A stretch of DNA of 62,483 bases from a virus. Each line of letters begins with the position of its first letter. Position 1 is the first letter of the stretch. Under the pieces are notes generated by a model. It was not told where the DNA came from. It worked only from the letters and a program-made list of their open reading frames with translations, and ran no database searches. Of the stretch, positions 48,971 to 58,076 are shown piece by piece. The DNA lies in the IMG/VR virus record IMGVR_UViG_3300036851_000016, positions 1-62,483 of that record. One strand, written 5' to 3'. The translations under genes were made by a program, and so were the position numbers.

Positions 48971-50307
48971 TGGGAAAGAAAAAGCAAGAAGAAAATCCTG
49001 CATCACAGGTAATACAACAGGCTCAAACTGCGTATCAGAATACGCAACAGCCTACCGCTAATGAGGCTGCATTTGGGCCTATTAGTGACCAGTTCATGAA
49101 TAACTATAATACTGCTGTAGGTCAGAATACAGCAGATTATGGTAATATCATGGGCGCTTACCAACAGTTCCGCGAGGGACTTGGTGGACCTTCTAAATTT
49201 TCATACAATAAGGTTTCCGCTGAACGTCCCAAGGAATTAGGCAAAGCATATGGATATCTCGATGAAGCAATGCCGGGATATCGTGATTTTGCTGCTACAG
49301 GTGGATATTCTCCCACAGATATTCAAGAACTACGTGCGCGTGGTGTAGCTCCAATACGTGCTGCGTATGGAAACACCATGATGGAACTTGACAGAGCAAG
49401 GTCATTAGGTGGTGGGGGTGGCGCACCTAATTATATTGCTGCTGCAAGTCGCGCACAGAGAGATTTACCCGGTCAAATGGCTGATGCTATGACTACGGTT
49501 AACGCCGGTCTAGCAGATTCTATTCGACAGGGTAAACAATTTGGCCTATCAGGAATCAGTAATACTGGTTCTACAATGGGTGGACTTGCGAGTAACGAAG
49601 CAGGTCGTATGTTACAAGCTGCACTAGCTAATCAGGGTGCAGATTTGCAAACTCAACAAATGGGAGAACAATCCCTACAGAATCTCAGACAGATGCAATT
49701 AGCTGGTCTGGGTGGACAAGCATCACTGTATGGGACTACTCCTGGAATGTCTTCAATGTTTGGTAATCAAGCATTAAATGCGTGGCAACAGCGCGCAGGA
49801 ATGGAACAAGCAAGAAATCAATTTGGTATGGGATTACTTGACGCACAACTTCGCGGTTATGGTAGCCAAGAACAGAATAAGGGCACACCGTGGTGGCAGA
49901 CTGCATTAAGTGTTGCAGGAACAGCAGCCCCATATGTTGCTATGGCTATGTCTGATAGAAATATGAAACAGAATATTGAACCTGTAAATCCAAACTATCA
50001 GTTTGGTCAGGTTAACTTAAATCAACCTAGCACGGATAATCTTTTCACTTATTCCAGCAGGTTGATGAAAGATAACATCAAACCAGTTGGTAGAGGTTCT
50101 ACTATTAAAGGTAGCCCCTTCACTAAGAAACTGAATGAACTTCAGTTATATACTTGGAAATATAAGGGTGACGATACCAAGCATTTCGGACCAATGGCGC
50201 AGGATTTCAAAAAGAAGTTTGGCATAGGTGATGGTAAGACTTTACACCTTGCCGACGTTATGGGAGTGGTTCTTGCGTCTCAGAAAGAACAGGTGAAGAA
50301 TGCCTGA
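48970..50307 (+). CDS. Virion protein with C-terminal S74-like chaperone domain, 445 aa (genome B)
   Basis: Homologue of 2837-4114 with the same Gln/Ala/Gly-rich body. Before the chaperone domain it has ~25 extra residues (PNYQFGQVNLNQPSTDN). The end keeps SDRNMKQNI, LYTWKYKGDD, GPMAQDF and LADVMGVVLASQ. Confidence 0.75.
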   Translation: MGKKKQEENPASQVIQQAQTAYQNTQQPTANEAAFGPISDQFMNNYNTAVGQNTADYGNIMGAYQQFREGLGGPSKFSYNKVSAERPKELGKAYGYLDEAMPGYRDFAATGGYSPTDIQELRARGVAPIRAAYGNTMMELDRARSLGGGGGAPNYIAAASRAQRDLPGQMADAMTTVNAGLADSIRQGKQFGLSGISNTGSTMGGLASNEAGRMLQAALANQGADLQTQQMGEQSLQNLRQMQLAGLGGQASLYGTTPGMSSMFGNQALNAWQQRAGMEQARNQFGMGLLDAQLRGYGSQEQNKGTPWWQTALSVAGTAAPYVAMAMSDRNMKQNIEPVNPNYQFGQVNLNQPSTDNLFTYSSRLMKDNIKPVGRGSTIKGSPFTKKLNELQLYTWKYKGDDTKHFGPMAQDFKKKFGIGDGKTLHLADVMGVVLASQKEQVKNA

Positions 50308-51667
50308 TTTAATGCAGTTTCTGAGATTGCAGAATTTATTCGGTGCTCCGCAAATTACAGCACCGGGTATAGCTGGTGGTGATTTTATGCCACCACAAGA
50401 CTTTTCGCAGGCATTTTCACCACAGCCTGACCCATATGGAAATATATCATTTGGGCCAGCTACACAACAGGCTATGCCCGCGCAAACTCCTATGTTACCT
50501 ACACAAGCTCAGCCTACAGGTGGGTTTGATGTAGGTGCCAGAATGCGAGAACTCTATCAGCCAGAAACTATGGCTCAAGATAGATTTAATACTATGCTCG
50601 GTGAATATCCCGAAGCTACTAAACCCGGATGGCTTAAAGTAATTGGAGCCACACTTGCTGATTTAGCAAGACCCGGAACTGGTATGCAAGTTGTCGAAGG
50701 TGGTAGAACAAGGAAAGTTGCAGATTGGAAGAATAAGATTGGTGCTGCTCAGGATGCGGCAAGTTTAGAGCGACAGACTAATGTTAATGAACGTCAACTA
50801 GCAGGAACTATTGCAACACAAGAAAGACTATCAGCAGCAGACCAAGCGCGTGCAGAAAAGGATGCTGCTAGAACTAAGATAATGCAGGACCGTGCTGAGG
50901 TATATAGACTCAAGTCTCTGAGAGGAAACTTTAAGTTTAATTTCAGCGGTCCTAAAGTTATCATTACGGACCCTGCTACTGGTAAAGTTGAACAGACAGA
51001 CATTGATACAGGTTCATTGTCTGATGCTGATAAGATGGCACTATCTCAGGATAATGCTCTTGAATTAGAGGGCGTTAGACAAGAAGGTCGTGAAAGTCTC
51101 GAAGGTATTAGACAGGGTGGTAGGGAATCCTTAGCTGAAACTAGGGGTTGGAAAGAAGCAATAGTTCCTGACCCTGATAATCCCGGTAGACAGATAGCTA
51201 TTCTGTATAATCAAATAACAGGCGAATCCAAACCGCTTCAATTTGGTGGTAAGTCTGTTACTGGTATGAATAAGCCCGGCACACAAACTGGTGGAAGGTC
51301 GGGTGAATTACCCACACAGACTAAAGTTAGACAGGCTACGGCTGCGAGGGAATTTGTAGCCAAAAATCCTGCTCTTTCTAAATATGTTCAATTTACCCCT
51401 GGTAATGAATTCTCAATTACGCCTCCTGCTACTGGTAGATTTTCTACTGGGCCAAGTCAGGATGATTATAACAAAATAGTGAAAGCAATATATGGAGATG
51501 ACCTTCCTATCTCAGCTACTAGGACTGGTGATACAGGAACTGGGACACCAACACTTACCACTAAATTTAATCCTAATAATCCTAACCACAAGCGTCAGAG
51601 AAGTCCTAGCACTGGTAAGATTCGTGAGTCTTACGATGGTGGTAAAACATGGCAAATCGTCAACTAA
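50300..51667 (+). CDS. Putative internal virion protein, 455 aa (genome B)
   Basis: Homologue of 4114-5421; it shares PGWLKVIGATLAD and the charged helical middle, and differs at the C-terminus (an asparagine/lysine-rich end instead of the A tail). It overlaps the next gene by 19 bases. Confidence 0.6.
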   Translation: MPDLMQFLRLQNLFGAPQITAPGIAGGDFMPPQDFSQAFSPQPDPYGNISFGPATQQAMPAQTPMLPTQAQPTGGFDVGARMRELYQPETMAQDRFNTMLGEYPEATKPGWLKVIGATLADLARPGTGMQVVEGGRTRKVADWKNKIGAAQDAASLERQTNVNERQLAGTIATQERLSAADQARAEKDAARTKIMQDRAEVYRLKSLRGNFKFNFSGPKVIITDPATGKVEQTDIDTGSLSDADKMALSQDNALELEGVRQEGRESLEGIRQGGRESLAETRGWKEAIVPDPDNPGRQIAILYNQITGESKPLQFGGKSVTGMNKPGTQTGGRSGELPTQTKVRQATAAREFVAKNPALSKYVQFTPGNEFSITPPATGRFSTGPSQDDYNKIVKAIYGDDLPISATRTGDTGTGTPTLTTKFNPNNPNHKRQRSPSTGKIRESYDGGKTWQIVN

Positions 51668-53790
51668 CCGAACCTGACGATTGGGAAGATGTTAGTGATT
51701 GGGAAGACGATACACGTCCTACACTAACTGTTCCTTCTCAGACACCTGCACCTACACAACAGCCTTCTATGTTAGGGGGAATATGGGATGCTATATCTCA
51801 ACCCCTAACTACGTTGCCATCTGAATTCGCTGATACCATTGCGAATTACATCGATAGACCTTCATTAGAACGTAGTCCGCTACGTGCTCAAATTGAAGGT
51901 TTTGGCGCTGGTGCTGTTGAAGGATTAGGGGATGTAATTTCAGGATTAACATCTCCTATAGACCTAGCTATTACTGCTTTAACAGGTGGAAGTAGTATGG
52001 CTATGAAAGCTGGTCTACCAGCTATAGCTAAAGGTCTATCTATAGCTGGTAAAGGTGCTGGTGGATTAGTTGCTGCGCATGGTGCGGGTAATGTATTCTC
52101 TCCAGAATCTACACTTGCAGAAAGAGGATTTGGATTAGCAGAAATGGCGGGTGGTGTAGGGGGTATGACTCATACTCCAAAAATATCAGCCATTGGTGAT
52201 TCTGTTAAAACTGGTAAGACTCCGCCTATTACTGCTGAATCATTTGGACCGGGATTCTTCAAAGGTGGTGGTCCTGAGAAAGCAGCCGAAATAGCTAAGG
52301 GTGTAACTAAAAAGGTTGAAACTCCTGCACCTAAAGTAGAAGGTGATATTATCGATAAATATGCCAAATTGAGAGCAGTTCCAGTAGGAACTAACTATAC
52401 AGTCAGTGCCTCAAGTATGACGCGTAGGCAGTTGACTGATGCTATTAAACTAGGATTTGATTATCAAGAACTGGCAGGTGATGGAAGCAAGATAATAATG
52501 AAAAAGGTTAGGGAATCACCCCAACCTAAAATGCCAGAACCACCGGAAGTGGAAACTAACGCACTATTGGATGCTGCTAATATACCACGCACCATTATGG
52601 CGTCAATGGATATGTCCGCTCCACTTAGACAGGGGATTGGACTTGTCCATCGTAAAGAATTCTGGAATGCCCTCCCTGATATGTTTAGAGCATGGGGTTC
52701 TGAGGATGCTTATAAATCTATTCAGAAGGGTATTACCGATGACCCAATTTTCAAGAAAAGGGTAACTGCTGATGGTCAGGTAAAACCATCATTTGCAGAG
52801 GATGTGGGTCTAAAACTTACTGACCTTAATAATTTTACTAACAGGGAAGAAACTATGCTATCAACTATAGCGGAGAAGATTCCTGGTGTGCGTAGGTCTA
52901 ATAGAGCGTATACAGCTTTCCTGAATAAGTTGAGAGCAGATACGTTCCGACAGATGACGCAGGACTATGGTGTCGTATCTGGCACCAATATGCGTAATAA
53001 TGTCAAGCTTGGTAAAGAGATTGCTGAGTTTGTAAATAACGCTACAGGTCGGGGTGATTTAGGTAAGTTAGAACCATCTGCTAAGGCTCTATCTACTGTA
53101 TTGTTTTCACCCAGACTTATAGCTTCGCGCTTAGGTATGATGGCTAAGGGAACACAAGCACTATTTAGTCCCGAAGTCTACACAATATCCCAACCATCAG
53201 TGCGTAGAGAATATCTGAAATCTCTAGCTGCTATTGCTGGCACAGCAGGAACCTTTACACAGTTAATGAGACTGGGTGGAGCTACTGTAGAAACAGACCT
53301 AGCATCTAGCGACTTTGGTAAACCTAAGATTGGGAACACCAGAATTGACCCCTATGGTGGTTTCCAACAATATGTTGTATTAATGCAGAGGCTGATGCCT
53401 CAATTAGATTTAAGTTCTATGGGATTAGGTGAGATTGGTGGGAAGATGAAATCTACCACTACAGGTCGTGAATATGACCTTGCTAATCCTCAATTTGGAC
53501 AATCGGATAAAGCTGATGTTTTGAACAGATTTATCCGTTCCAAGACTAATCCCATAATCAATTTCGCGTGGGGAATGATGTCTGCTCAGAAGGAAATATC
53601 AGGGCAGAAAATGGATGTAACAAATCCAAATCCAATGGAGAATGCTATTGCTCAGAGATTCATACCCATGCTAATTCAAGATGTGTATGAACTTGTGAAT
53701 GATGAAGTTACACCACCACAAGCAAAAGCTCTAGCTACGTTCCTCTCCACCTTTGGTATGGGTTCACAAACTTATGGGGGTAGACAATAA
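51649..53790 (+). CDS. Putative internal virion protein, 713 aa (genome B)
   Basis: Counterpart of 5423-7393 with an extended, different N-terminal half; shared parts include ITAESFGPGFF, LSTVLFSPRLIASRL and PQAKALATFLSTFGMGSQTY near the end. The stop abuts the holin gene: no hydrolase gene lies between, unlike genome A. Confidence 0.6.
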   Translation: MANRQLTEPDDWEDVSDWEDDTRPTLTVPSQTPAPTQQPSMLGGIWDAISQPLTTLPSEFADTIANYIDRPSLERSPLRAQIEGFGAGAVEGLGDVISGLTSPIDLAITALTGGSSMAMKAGLPAIAKGLSIAGKGAGGLVAAHGAGNVFSPESTLAERGFGLAEMAGGVGGMTHTPKISAIGDSVKTGKTPPITAESFGPGFFKGGGPEKAAEIAKGVTKKVETPAPKVEGDIIDKYAKLRAVPVGTNYTVSASSMTRRQLTDAIKLGFDYQELAGDGSKIIMKKVRESPQPKMPEPPEVETNALLDAANIPRTIMASMDMSAPLRQGIGLVHRKEFWNALPDMFRAWGSEDAYKSIQKGITDDPIFKKRVTADGQVKPSFAEDVGLKLTDLNNFTNREETMLSTIAEKIPGVRRSNRAYTAFLNKLRADTFRQMTQDYGVVSGTNMRNNVKLGKEIAEFVNNATGRGDLGKLEPSAKALSTVLFSPRLIASRLGMMAKGTQALFSPEVYTISQPSVRREYLKSLAAIAGTAGTFTQLMRLGGATVETDLASSDFGKPKIGNTRIDPYGGFQQYVVLMQRLMPQLDLSSMGLGEIGGKMKSTTTGREYDLANPQFGQSDKADVLNRFIRSKTNPIINFAWGMMSAQKEISGQKMDVTNPNPMENAIAQRFIPMLIQDVYELVNDEVTPPQAKALATFLSTFGMGSQTYGGRQ

Positions 53791-53990
53791 TGCCGCAAAT
53801 TGCTTGGAGAATCATCATCGTCGTAATCGTCGCTGTGTTTCTCACCCTACTAGTTCCACCAATATTGGGACTATTGGGAATTACTCTTGCGGGTAATGCA
53901 TATCAAATCATCAAGATTTGTCTTGCATTAATCGCAGTATTTTACATTATTTGGGGTGGTCCTGTGGCATTCCCCCCACTTCGTAGTTAG
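53790..53990 (+). CDS. Holin-like two-helix membrane protein, 66 aa (genome B)
   Basis: Almost identical to 9037-9237, at DNA level too, including synonymous positions. Two membrane helices and a GGPVAFPPLRS end. Last rightward gene before the convergent junction. Confidence 0.7.
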   Translation: MPQIAWRIIIVVIVAVFLTLLVPPILGLLGITLAGNAYQIIKICLALIAVFYIIWGGPVAFPPLRS

Positions 53991-54387
53991 GGAAACCTTC
54001 CCAAGTTCCCTCTCTCATCTGACGCTGTAATTTTTCTTTTATGGCGTCAGATTTACTCCTTCTATCCCGCCTATCTGCCATCCACAAAGCTGTTATTACA
54101 GCAATGTCTTTTTCTGTATCAGCAATTGATTCATTTCTCGGAGTCTTTTGTCCACTTTCCAGATTCGCGAGTCTGTATATTTTCTCAGCGAGTCTGCCCA
54201 CGAAACCAGCATCTTCTGGAGAGTGACTAAACATTGTAGCCATCTGACCTGCAAAGTGATAATTACCACTCGGATTCTTATCGGACGCATAATCGTGAGA
54301 CTTAGCATCATGCGTGTCAGCCATTTCTTCCAGTAAGGAATAGAAGGTGGGGGAACCGTGGCGAGATTTTCGTTCAGGAATATCCAT
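53947..54387 (-). CDS. Nmad1/DUF1599-like phage protein, 146 aa (genome B)
   Basis: Homologue of 9379-9921, starting ATG 54387 after GAGGG. It keeps HGSPTFYSLLEEMADTHDAK, GFVGRLAEKIYRLANLE and NESIADTEKDIAVITALW. The C-terminus is different and shorter. It overlaps the end of the convergent holin gene. Confidence 0.6.
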   Translation of the reverse strand: MDIPERKSRHGSPTFYSLLEEMADTHDAKSHDYASDKNPSGNYHFAGQMATMFSHSPEDAGFVGRLAEKIYRLANLESGQKTPRNESIADTEKDIAVITALWMADRRDRRSKSDAIKEKLQRQMREGTWEGFPNYEVGGMPQDHPK

Positions 54388-54488
54388 CCTATACCCTCGC
54401 ATCTATCGCAGGTTATTTTTGGATGAAAGACGGATAACTGCTTATATCCGTCTCCACCACACTTGATACACTTGTAAGAGTGTGTCAT
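54096..54488 (-). CDS. DnaJ-type zinc-finger reading frame, 130 aa, out-of-frame overlap
   Basis: It starts in an ATGA overlap. The first ~45 residues have CIKCGGDGY and CDRCEGIGW, a DnaJ-like zinc centre. The rest runs ~290 bases in another frame across the Nmad1-like gene and has shadow-like composition. The zinc finger is convincing; the C-terminal extension may be incidental. Confidence 0.5.
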   Translation of the reverse strand: MTHSYKCIKCGGDGYKQLSVFHPKITCDRCEGIGWIFLNENLATVPPPSIPYWKKWLTRMMLSLTIMRPIRIRVVIITLQVRWLQCLVTLQKMLVSWADSLRKYTDSRIWKVDKRLREMNQLLIQKKTLL

Positions 54489-54754
54489 CTTCTTTTCCTA
54501 AAGAAATCAGGAGTTCTCTGATTCTTTGAGATTCCAATCGGACCAAAGTAAATTTCGCAATCTACATCATGTAGATGCATATCTCTTACTTCAGCCTTGA
54601 ACATTTCAGGGCTAGTAGTTTTGATTCTAAATACGTGACGCGATAATCCAGCGTCACCTTCTACAGCACCTACCATAGAAGTTAGAATCCATGCAGTCCC
54701 GATGTAGTATCTCTCTACATCGTCAGAGTCTAAGTAATCTTTCGAGAACATCAT
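54485..54754 (-). CDS. Conserved hypothetical protein, 89 aa (genome B)
   Basis: Homologue of 10091-10327 (YYIGTAWILTSMVGAVEGDA, MHLHDVDCEIYFGP) with ~12 extra residues at the start. ATG 54754 was chosen, since no start codon exists at the position used in genome A; it overlaps the upstream gene by 32 bases. Confidence 0.65.
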   Translation of the reverse strand: MMFSKDYLDSDDVERYYIGTAWILTSMVGAVEGDAGLSRHVFRIKTTSPEMFKAEVRDMHLHDVDCEIYFGPIGISKNQRTPDFFRKRR

Positions 54755-55163
54755 TGGGTGTATACCCCGTATATTTAGGTGCCTTAGGTAAGGCGATGAC
54801 ATTGGCAAGTTGCCAGTATTTGTTAGGAATATGGTAACTAATATCCCATCTTTCAGGTGGCTCACCTTCCACGAAAGAGGGTTTAGTATAGGTCATTCCC
54901 AGTAAAAACCAACCAGGATAATCTGACCCATCATCATGTAATCTTGATTTCCAACACACTACCTGACACCGCATGGGTGTTATGTAGTTATCGTAAATCT
55001 TAACGAGTGCGAGGTAGAGTCTGATGCGATGTTCATACAGTTCATCCATTGTGTGATGACCGTCTGATACAGAATCAGCTTCTACCTCTAATACTTCTGG
55101 TGTTTCGTTTTCTATTTCATTCGCTTGTAATAGCCGAGCATTCTTGAGTAAGTATCTACTCAT
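54723..55163 (-). CDS. Conserved phage protein of unknown function, 146 aa (genome B only)
   Basis: ATG 55163 overlaps the MazG-like stop. The segments DGHHTMDELYEHRIRLYLAL, WKSRLHDDGS and WDISYHIPNKYW recall a widespread phage family of unknown role. Genome A has no homologue here, but zinc-finger genes instead. Confidence 0.65.
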   Translation of the reverse strand: MSRYLLKNARLLQANEIENETPEVLEVEADSVSDGHHTMDELYEHRIRLYLALVKIYDNYITPMRCQVVCWKSRLHDDGSDYPGWFLLGMTYTKPSFVEGEPPERWDISYHIPNKYWQLANVIALPKAPKYTGYTPNDVLERLLRL

Positions 55164-55521
55164 TGAATGGCGCTCTTTCAGGAAATCCATATTCAATAGA
55201 TTTTTGGTCAAATACCTCAGCGAGTATTCGCGAGGCATCAACATCTATTTCAGCTAGTATGATTAGTCCATAGATAATAGAATCAGCTATCTCTATAGCT
55301 AACTTCTGTTTCAATTCAGAAAGATTGTTCTTAGATAATCCGGCTTCTTTATTAGGTAAGCCTTGATTAAGTCTGCGAATCTTTTTAGCTACATTAGCAG
55401 CTTCGCCAGATTCACCACACATTGCACCCGCCCATTCAAGTAGTGTCCAATTAGTTTGACCATTATTGTGCCAACGAATAGCACGTATAGCGTTAATCTC
55501 CTGAAATTTGCTAATGTCCAT
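55156..55521 (-). CDS. MazG-like pyrophosphohydrolase, second family, 121 aa (genome B)
   Basis: Start 55521 in a TAATG overlap. GAMCGESGEAANVAKKIRR and later EIADSIIYGLIILAEIDVD give the E..E/E..D metal motif of MazG-like enzymes. It is in the same place as the MazG-like gene of genome A (11042) but not similar beyond the motif: a non-orthologous replacement with the same predicted chemistry. Confidence 0.75.
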   Translation of the reverse strand: MDISKFQEINAIRAIRWHNNGQTNWTLLEWAGAMCGESGEAANVAKKIRRLNQGLPNKEAGLSKNNLSELKQKLAIEIADSIIYGLIILAEIDVDASRILAEVFDQKSIEYGFPERAPFNE

Positions 55522-55802
55522 TAGTCTACCTTCCAAGGATTGAAATCATTACCCGGTTTTGTGGGGTCGCCCATCTTATAGTCAGCAGGTCGTATACCAT
55601 CACAGGGAGGACTTTTGCATATCCTTCCTACACATAACTTCTGACGACCAAAATTGACTATCCCACATTTACATTTCCACGGAGGAACATTACCATATAT
55701 TTGACTTCGACGATATTCTTCCCAAGTGTGAATTTTTTCAGGATTCTTCGATTCCTCTTGGGGGTCTATAGTCATGTCGTCCGGTGGTAAGATAATTGGC
55801 AT
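55521..55802 (-). CDS. Zinc-finger protein, 93 aa (genome B)
   Basis: GGAG precedes ATG 55802. The N-terminus is acidic; CKCG, a central Cys and CKSPPC give a probable zinc knot, with a Trp/Pro-rich end. Positional equivalent of 11422-11688. Confidence 0.6.
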   Translation of the reverse strand: MPIILPPDDMTIDPQEESKNPEKIHTWEEYRRSQIYGNVPPWKCKCGIVNFGRQKLCVGRICKSPPCDGIRPADYKMGDPTKPGNDFNPWKVD

Positions 55803-55974
55803 AACGCTCCAATGCGATTAGCATCATCCTCTGTTTATCTTGTTTGTTCCACTCCACCCAACGGTCTTTATATTCAGCATTCCACATTGGATAGGGGCAA
55901 TGTTCTATATCCCCTATTGTCCAATAGTCATAAGGGTCAAACGGCTTGATTCGGGAAATCCGTTCTTTTGACAT
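55738..55974 (-). CDS. Hypothetical protein, 78 aa (genome B only)
   Basis: ATG 55974 lies inside the end of the cold-shock gene; the in-frame start at 56124 would overlap that gene almost fully. Aromatic and charged (PFDPYDYWTIGDIEHCPYPM, WVEWNKQDKQRMMLIALERY). Function unknown. Confidence 0.5.
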   Translation of the reverse strand: MSKERISRIKPFDPYDYWTIGDIEHCPYPMWNAEYKDRWVEWNKQDKQRMMLIALERYANYLTTGRHDYRPPRGIEES

Positions 55975-56182
55975 TGGCAGCGCGTGGACCCTTAGGAGAC
56001 TTAACAATGTCGAATTCAAGTTCGATGAATTCTCCCTTCTTTCCACGCACTTTCTCGAAATCGGATTCCAAGTCTTCCCAATGCCCATTGAAATCTGAGC
56101 GATGGAAGAATATTTCAGAACCATCGGCTTTAATAAAACCGAAGTTCTTCTGTGGAATTATGTTCTTGAGTTGTCCCTTCAT
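55937..56182 (-). CDS. CspA-type cold-shock protein, 81 aa (genome B only)
   Basis: A single cold-shock domain: KGQLKNIIPQKNFGFIKADG (RNP1-like NFGFI) and EIFFHRSDF (RNP2-like FFH). It is distinct from the longer cold-shock protein at 61765, so genome B encodes two. It directly follows the Acb2/Tad1-like gene. Likely an RNA/ssDNA chaperone. Confidence 0.8.
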   Translation of the reverse strand: MKGQLKNIIPQKNFGFIKADGSEIFFHRSDFNGHWEDLESDFEKVRGKKGEFIELEFDIVKSPKGPRAANVKRTDFPNQAV

Positions 56183-56415
56183 TATTCGTTCCTCGCAATC
56201 GCTGCATTTGCCCAGAAGATAGCTTCTTCCAGTTTGGTAATAGCAAGAGATTGCTCTCTTGAAGGTGGGGTATTCTTCACGATGTTGTAGGCTAATACCC
56301 TAGCCTCATCGCGCAGGAAAACATATCTTTCCTGTTGGTCATTCTTGGGAGCGTGATATTGAAAGTTGTTTTCAATCTGTCTTCCCATCTTGGTTTCGAT
56401 TTCGTAATTGTGCAT
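56182..56415 (-). CDS. Acb2/Tad1-like hairpin-domain protein, 77 aa (genome B)
   Basis: Homologue of 11689-11919 with NNFQYHAPKNDQ, PPSREQSLAITKLEEAIFWA and NAAIARN. AAAGGAG precedes the start. The hairpin part is the better conserved half, as expected for a nucleotide-binding oligomer. Confidence 0.7.
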   Translation of the reverse strand: MHNYEIETKMGRQIENNFQYHAPKNDQQERYVFLRDEARVLAYNIVKNTPPSREQSLAITKLEEAIFWANAAIARNE

Positions 56416-56418
56416 CTC

Positions 56419-57711
56419 TCACTCCTTTACAATTTTCCCCATTTTACCTGTCATGAATATCTTCATTTCGTTGGCTTGTTGTTCCGGCATTGTGTAGAGA
56501 ATCTGATTCCCTACGCTATTAGTTTTAATCATTCCTGATGCATCAAAACCTGCCATCATATCATCGAATTCCGTAGCATTTTCATAATGCTGCCACATCT
56601 TCTTCATCAACACTGTTCGTGTCACTGAATGTGTGTCTCTATTAAGGAGTTCCATGATAATCAAAGTCTTAAGCATTGCAGATTGACTAATACCCTGCTT
56701 GCCAAGGGTAGTCTTACGGACGTTTCCTAGTAGTTTCTCTGATTGAACTATGGCTTCATGCATAGCCTCAGGACTTATCACTAGTTTTGGATTACGTGCG
56801 AGGGATAGCAGCATTGCTACCTTTAACACACTATCACCAAATCTATTCAGTGTGCCAGTCTCATCCTTCTCAGATGTTTTGATTAATTCTTTGAAGTTGT
56901 CATACCAGTCATCGTATATGATTCCAACTTCATTGAAATATAGTTCGCGTGAACCACGCTTTGATTTCTTAATCTTACGATACTTAAACTCATCGGACTT
57001 ATCACCTTCCATCGGTGCGAATGGTCCGGAGAGTTTAGCTATTTCTCTTAAGTAGTTTGCCGAATTAGCGTAATTGGGAGGATTCTCCAATCTATATATG
57101 AGAGAATTTGAATTCTGTCCCTCTTTCTCATATATGATAAAAGTGCGCGCGAAGTATCCACCCTGAATTGCGCTTCGGGTAAAGAAATCCTCACTCATAG
57201 CTTCATTCGTCGCTGTGAGCATGGTTATCGTAGGATTCTTAAGTTCAAAAGTCTCCATCTTTAATAGAGACTTCCACTCTCCTACGTTATATTGTCTATC
57301 ATACAAGTCAGTGAGGATTTTGGTAGCGACCTTATCCTCGACAATTGACGATGATAGTTCTGAGCTACAAATGAACGCTACAGATTTAGTCTGAACCTTT
57401 CCGCCTGGAACTGTATATGCTGTGCCTAAATCTTTCAATATACCCTGAATTGATGACCTACCGTCAATGATACGTGTGTTATTGACAGGTCTAACCAATT
57501 GCTTTGCCATACTGATAGGTGGACCTTTCTTTAGTCCAGACTCAGCATGTAACATCACATAGATGTTAGGGTATAAATTGTAGATTTGTCTATTCAGCCA
57601 TACTTGGTCTTTGATAACTGCCGACATTGCAGCTATCGCGCTCCAATACCAGAATGATTCAGGACTCTCTAGTTCATTGTGTTGCTCAACTATTTCCTGA
57701 AGCCAATTCAT
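56419..57711 (-). CDS. DUF3987-type replication protein, 430 aa (genome B)
   Basis: Close homologue of 11906-13210: GLKKGPPISMAKQLV, RSSIQGILKDLG, FICSSELSSSIVEDKVATK and TTLGKQGISQSA. The non-canonical P-loop is kept in both, so it is not an error. Linked to the polymerase and zinc genes as in genome A. Confidence 0.75.
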   Translation of the reverse strand: MNWLQEIVEQHNELESPESFWYWSAIAAMSAVIKDQVWLNRQIYNLYPNIYVMLHAESGLKKGPPISMAKQLVRPVNNTRIIDGRSSIQGILKDLGTAYTVPGGKVQTKSVAFICSSELSSSIVEDKVATKILTDLYDRQYNVGEWKSLLKMETFELKNPTITMLTATNEAMSEDFFTRSAIQGGYFARTFIIYEKEGQNSNSLIYRLENPPNYANSANYLREIAKLSGPFAPMEGDKSDEFKYRKIKKSKRGSRELYFNEVGIIYDDWYDNFKELIKTSEKDETGTLNRFGDSVLKVAMLLSLARNPKLVISPEAMHEAIVQSEKLLGNVRKTTLGKQGISQSAMLKTLIIMELLNRDTHSVTRTVLMKKMWQHYENATEFDDMMAGFDASGMIKTNSVGNQILYTMPEQQANEMKIFMTGKMGKIVKE

Positions 57712-57871
57712 CTGGCATCACACTGTTAACGACCGTTATGGCCGGAATTAGACAATCGGGACACTCTGGTCTCATATCGTCTGTGACCCAATGTTGTTTA
57801 CAACGTAGACACTTTACTTCACGAGATTTCATGTTGTGGTCTTTTTCCTTGCTAGAAGGGGATATCGTCAT
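57686..57871 (-). CDS. Small zinc-finger protein, 61 aa (genome B)
   Basis: ATG 57871 overlaps the previous gene by 20 bases. CLRC and CPDC form the ribbon. Counterpart of 13185-13379. Confidence 0.65.
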   Translation of the reverse strand: MTISPSSKEKDHNMKSREVKCLRCKQHWVTDDMRPECPDCLIPAITVVNSVMPDELASGNS

Positions 57872-58076
57872 CAATCACCTGCAATTCTGTCTTAATGTCA
57901 TTCACAATACGCTTGTGAACTCCAGCTAAGACGATTAAAAATTGACCCAATAACCCGGTTAGGTTACTGTCCATTACAGTATCAATAGATTTGCAGTCCC
58001 ACATAGTTTCACCTTTAGAGTTTACTACTTTGGACTCAGTTCTGCAAACTAGTGTAAGCTCGAATTGTGCCTTCAT
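57852..58076 (-). CDS. Small protein with SSB-type C-terminal tip (DDDIPF), 74 aa (genome B)
   Basis: Counterpart of 13363-13566. The body diverges (e.g. MKAQFELTLVCRTESKVVNS), yet the protein ends exactly in DDDIPF, identical to the tip of bacterial SSB. Overlap with the polymerase stop is ATGA. The shared tip is strong evidence of function. Confidence 0.75.
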   Translation of the reverse strand: MKAQFELTLVCRTESKVVNSKGETMWDCKSIDTVMDSNLTGLLGQFLIVLAGVHKRIVNDIKTELQVIDDDIPF

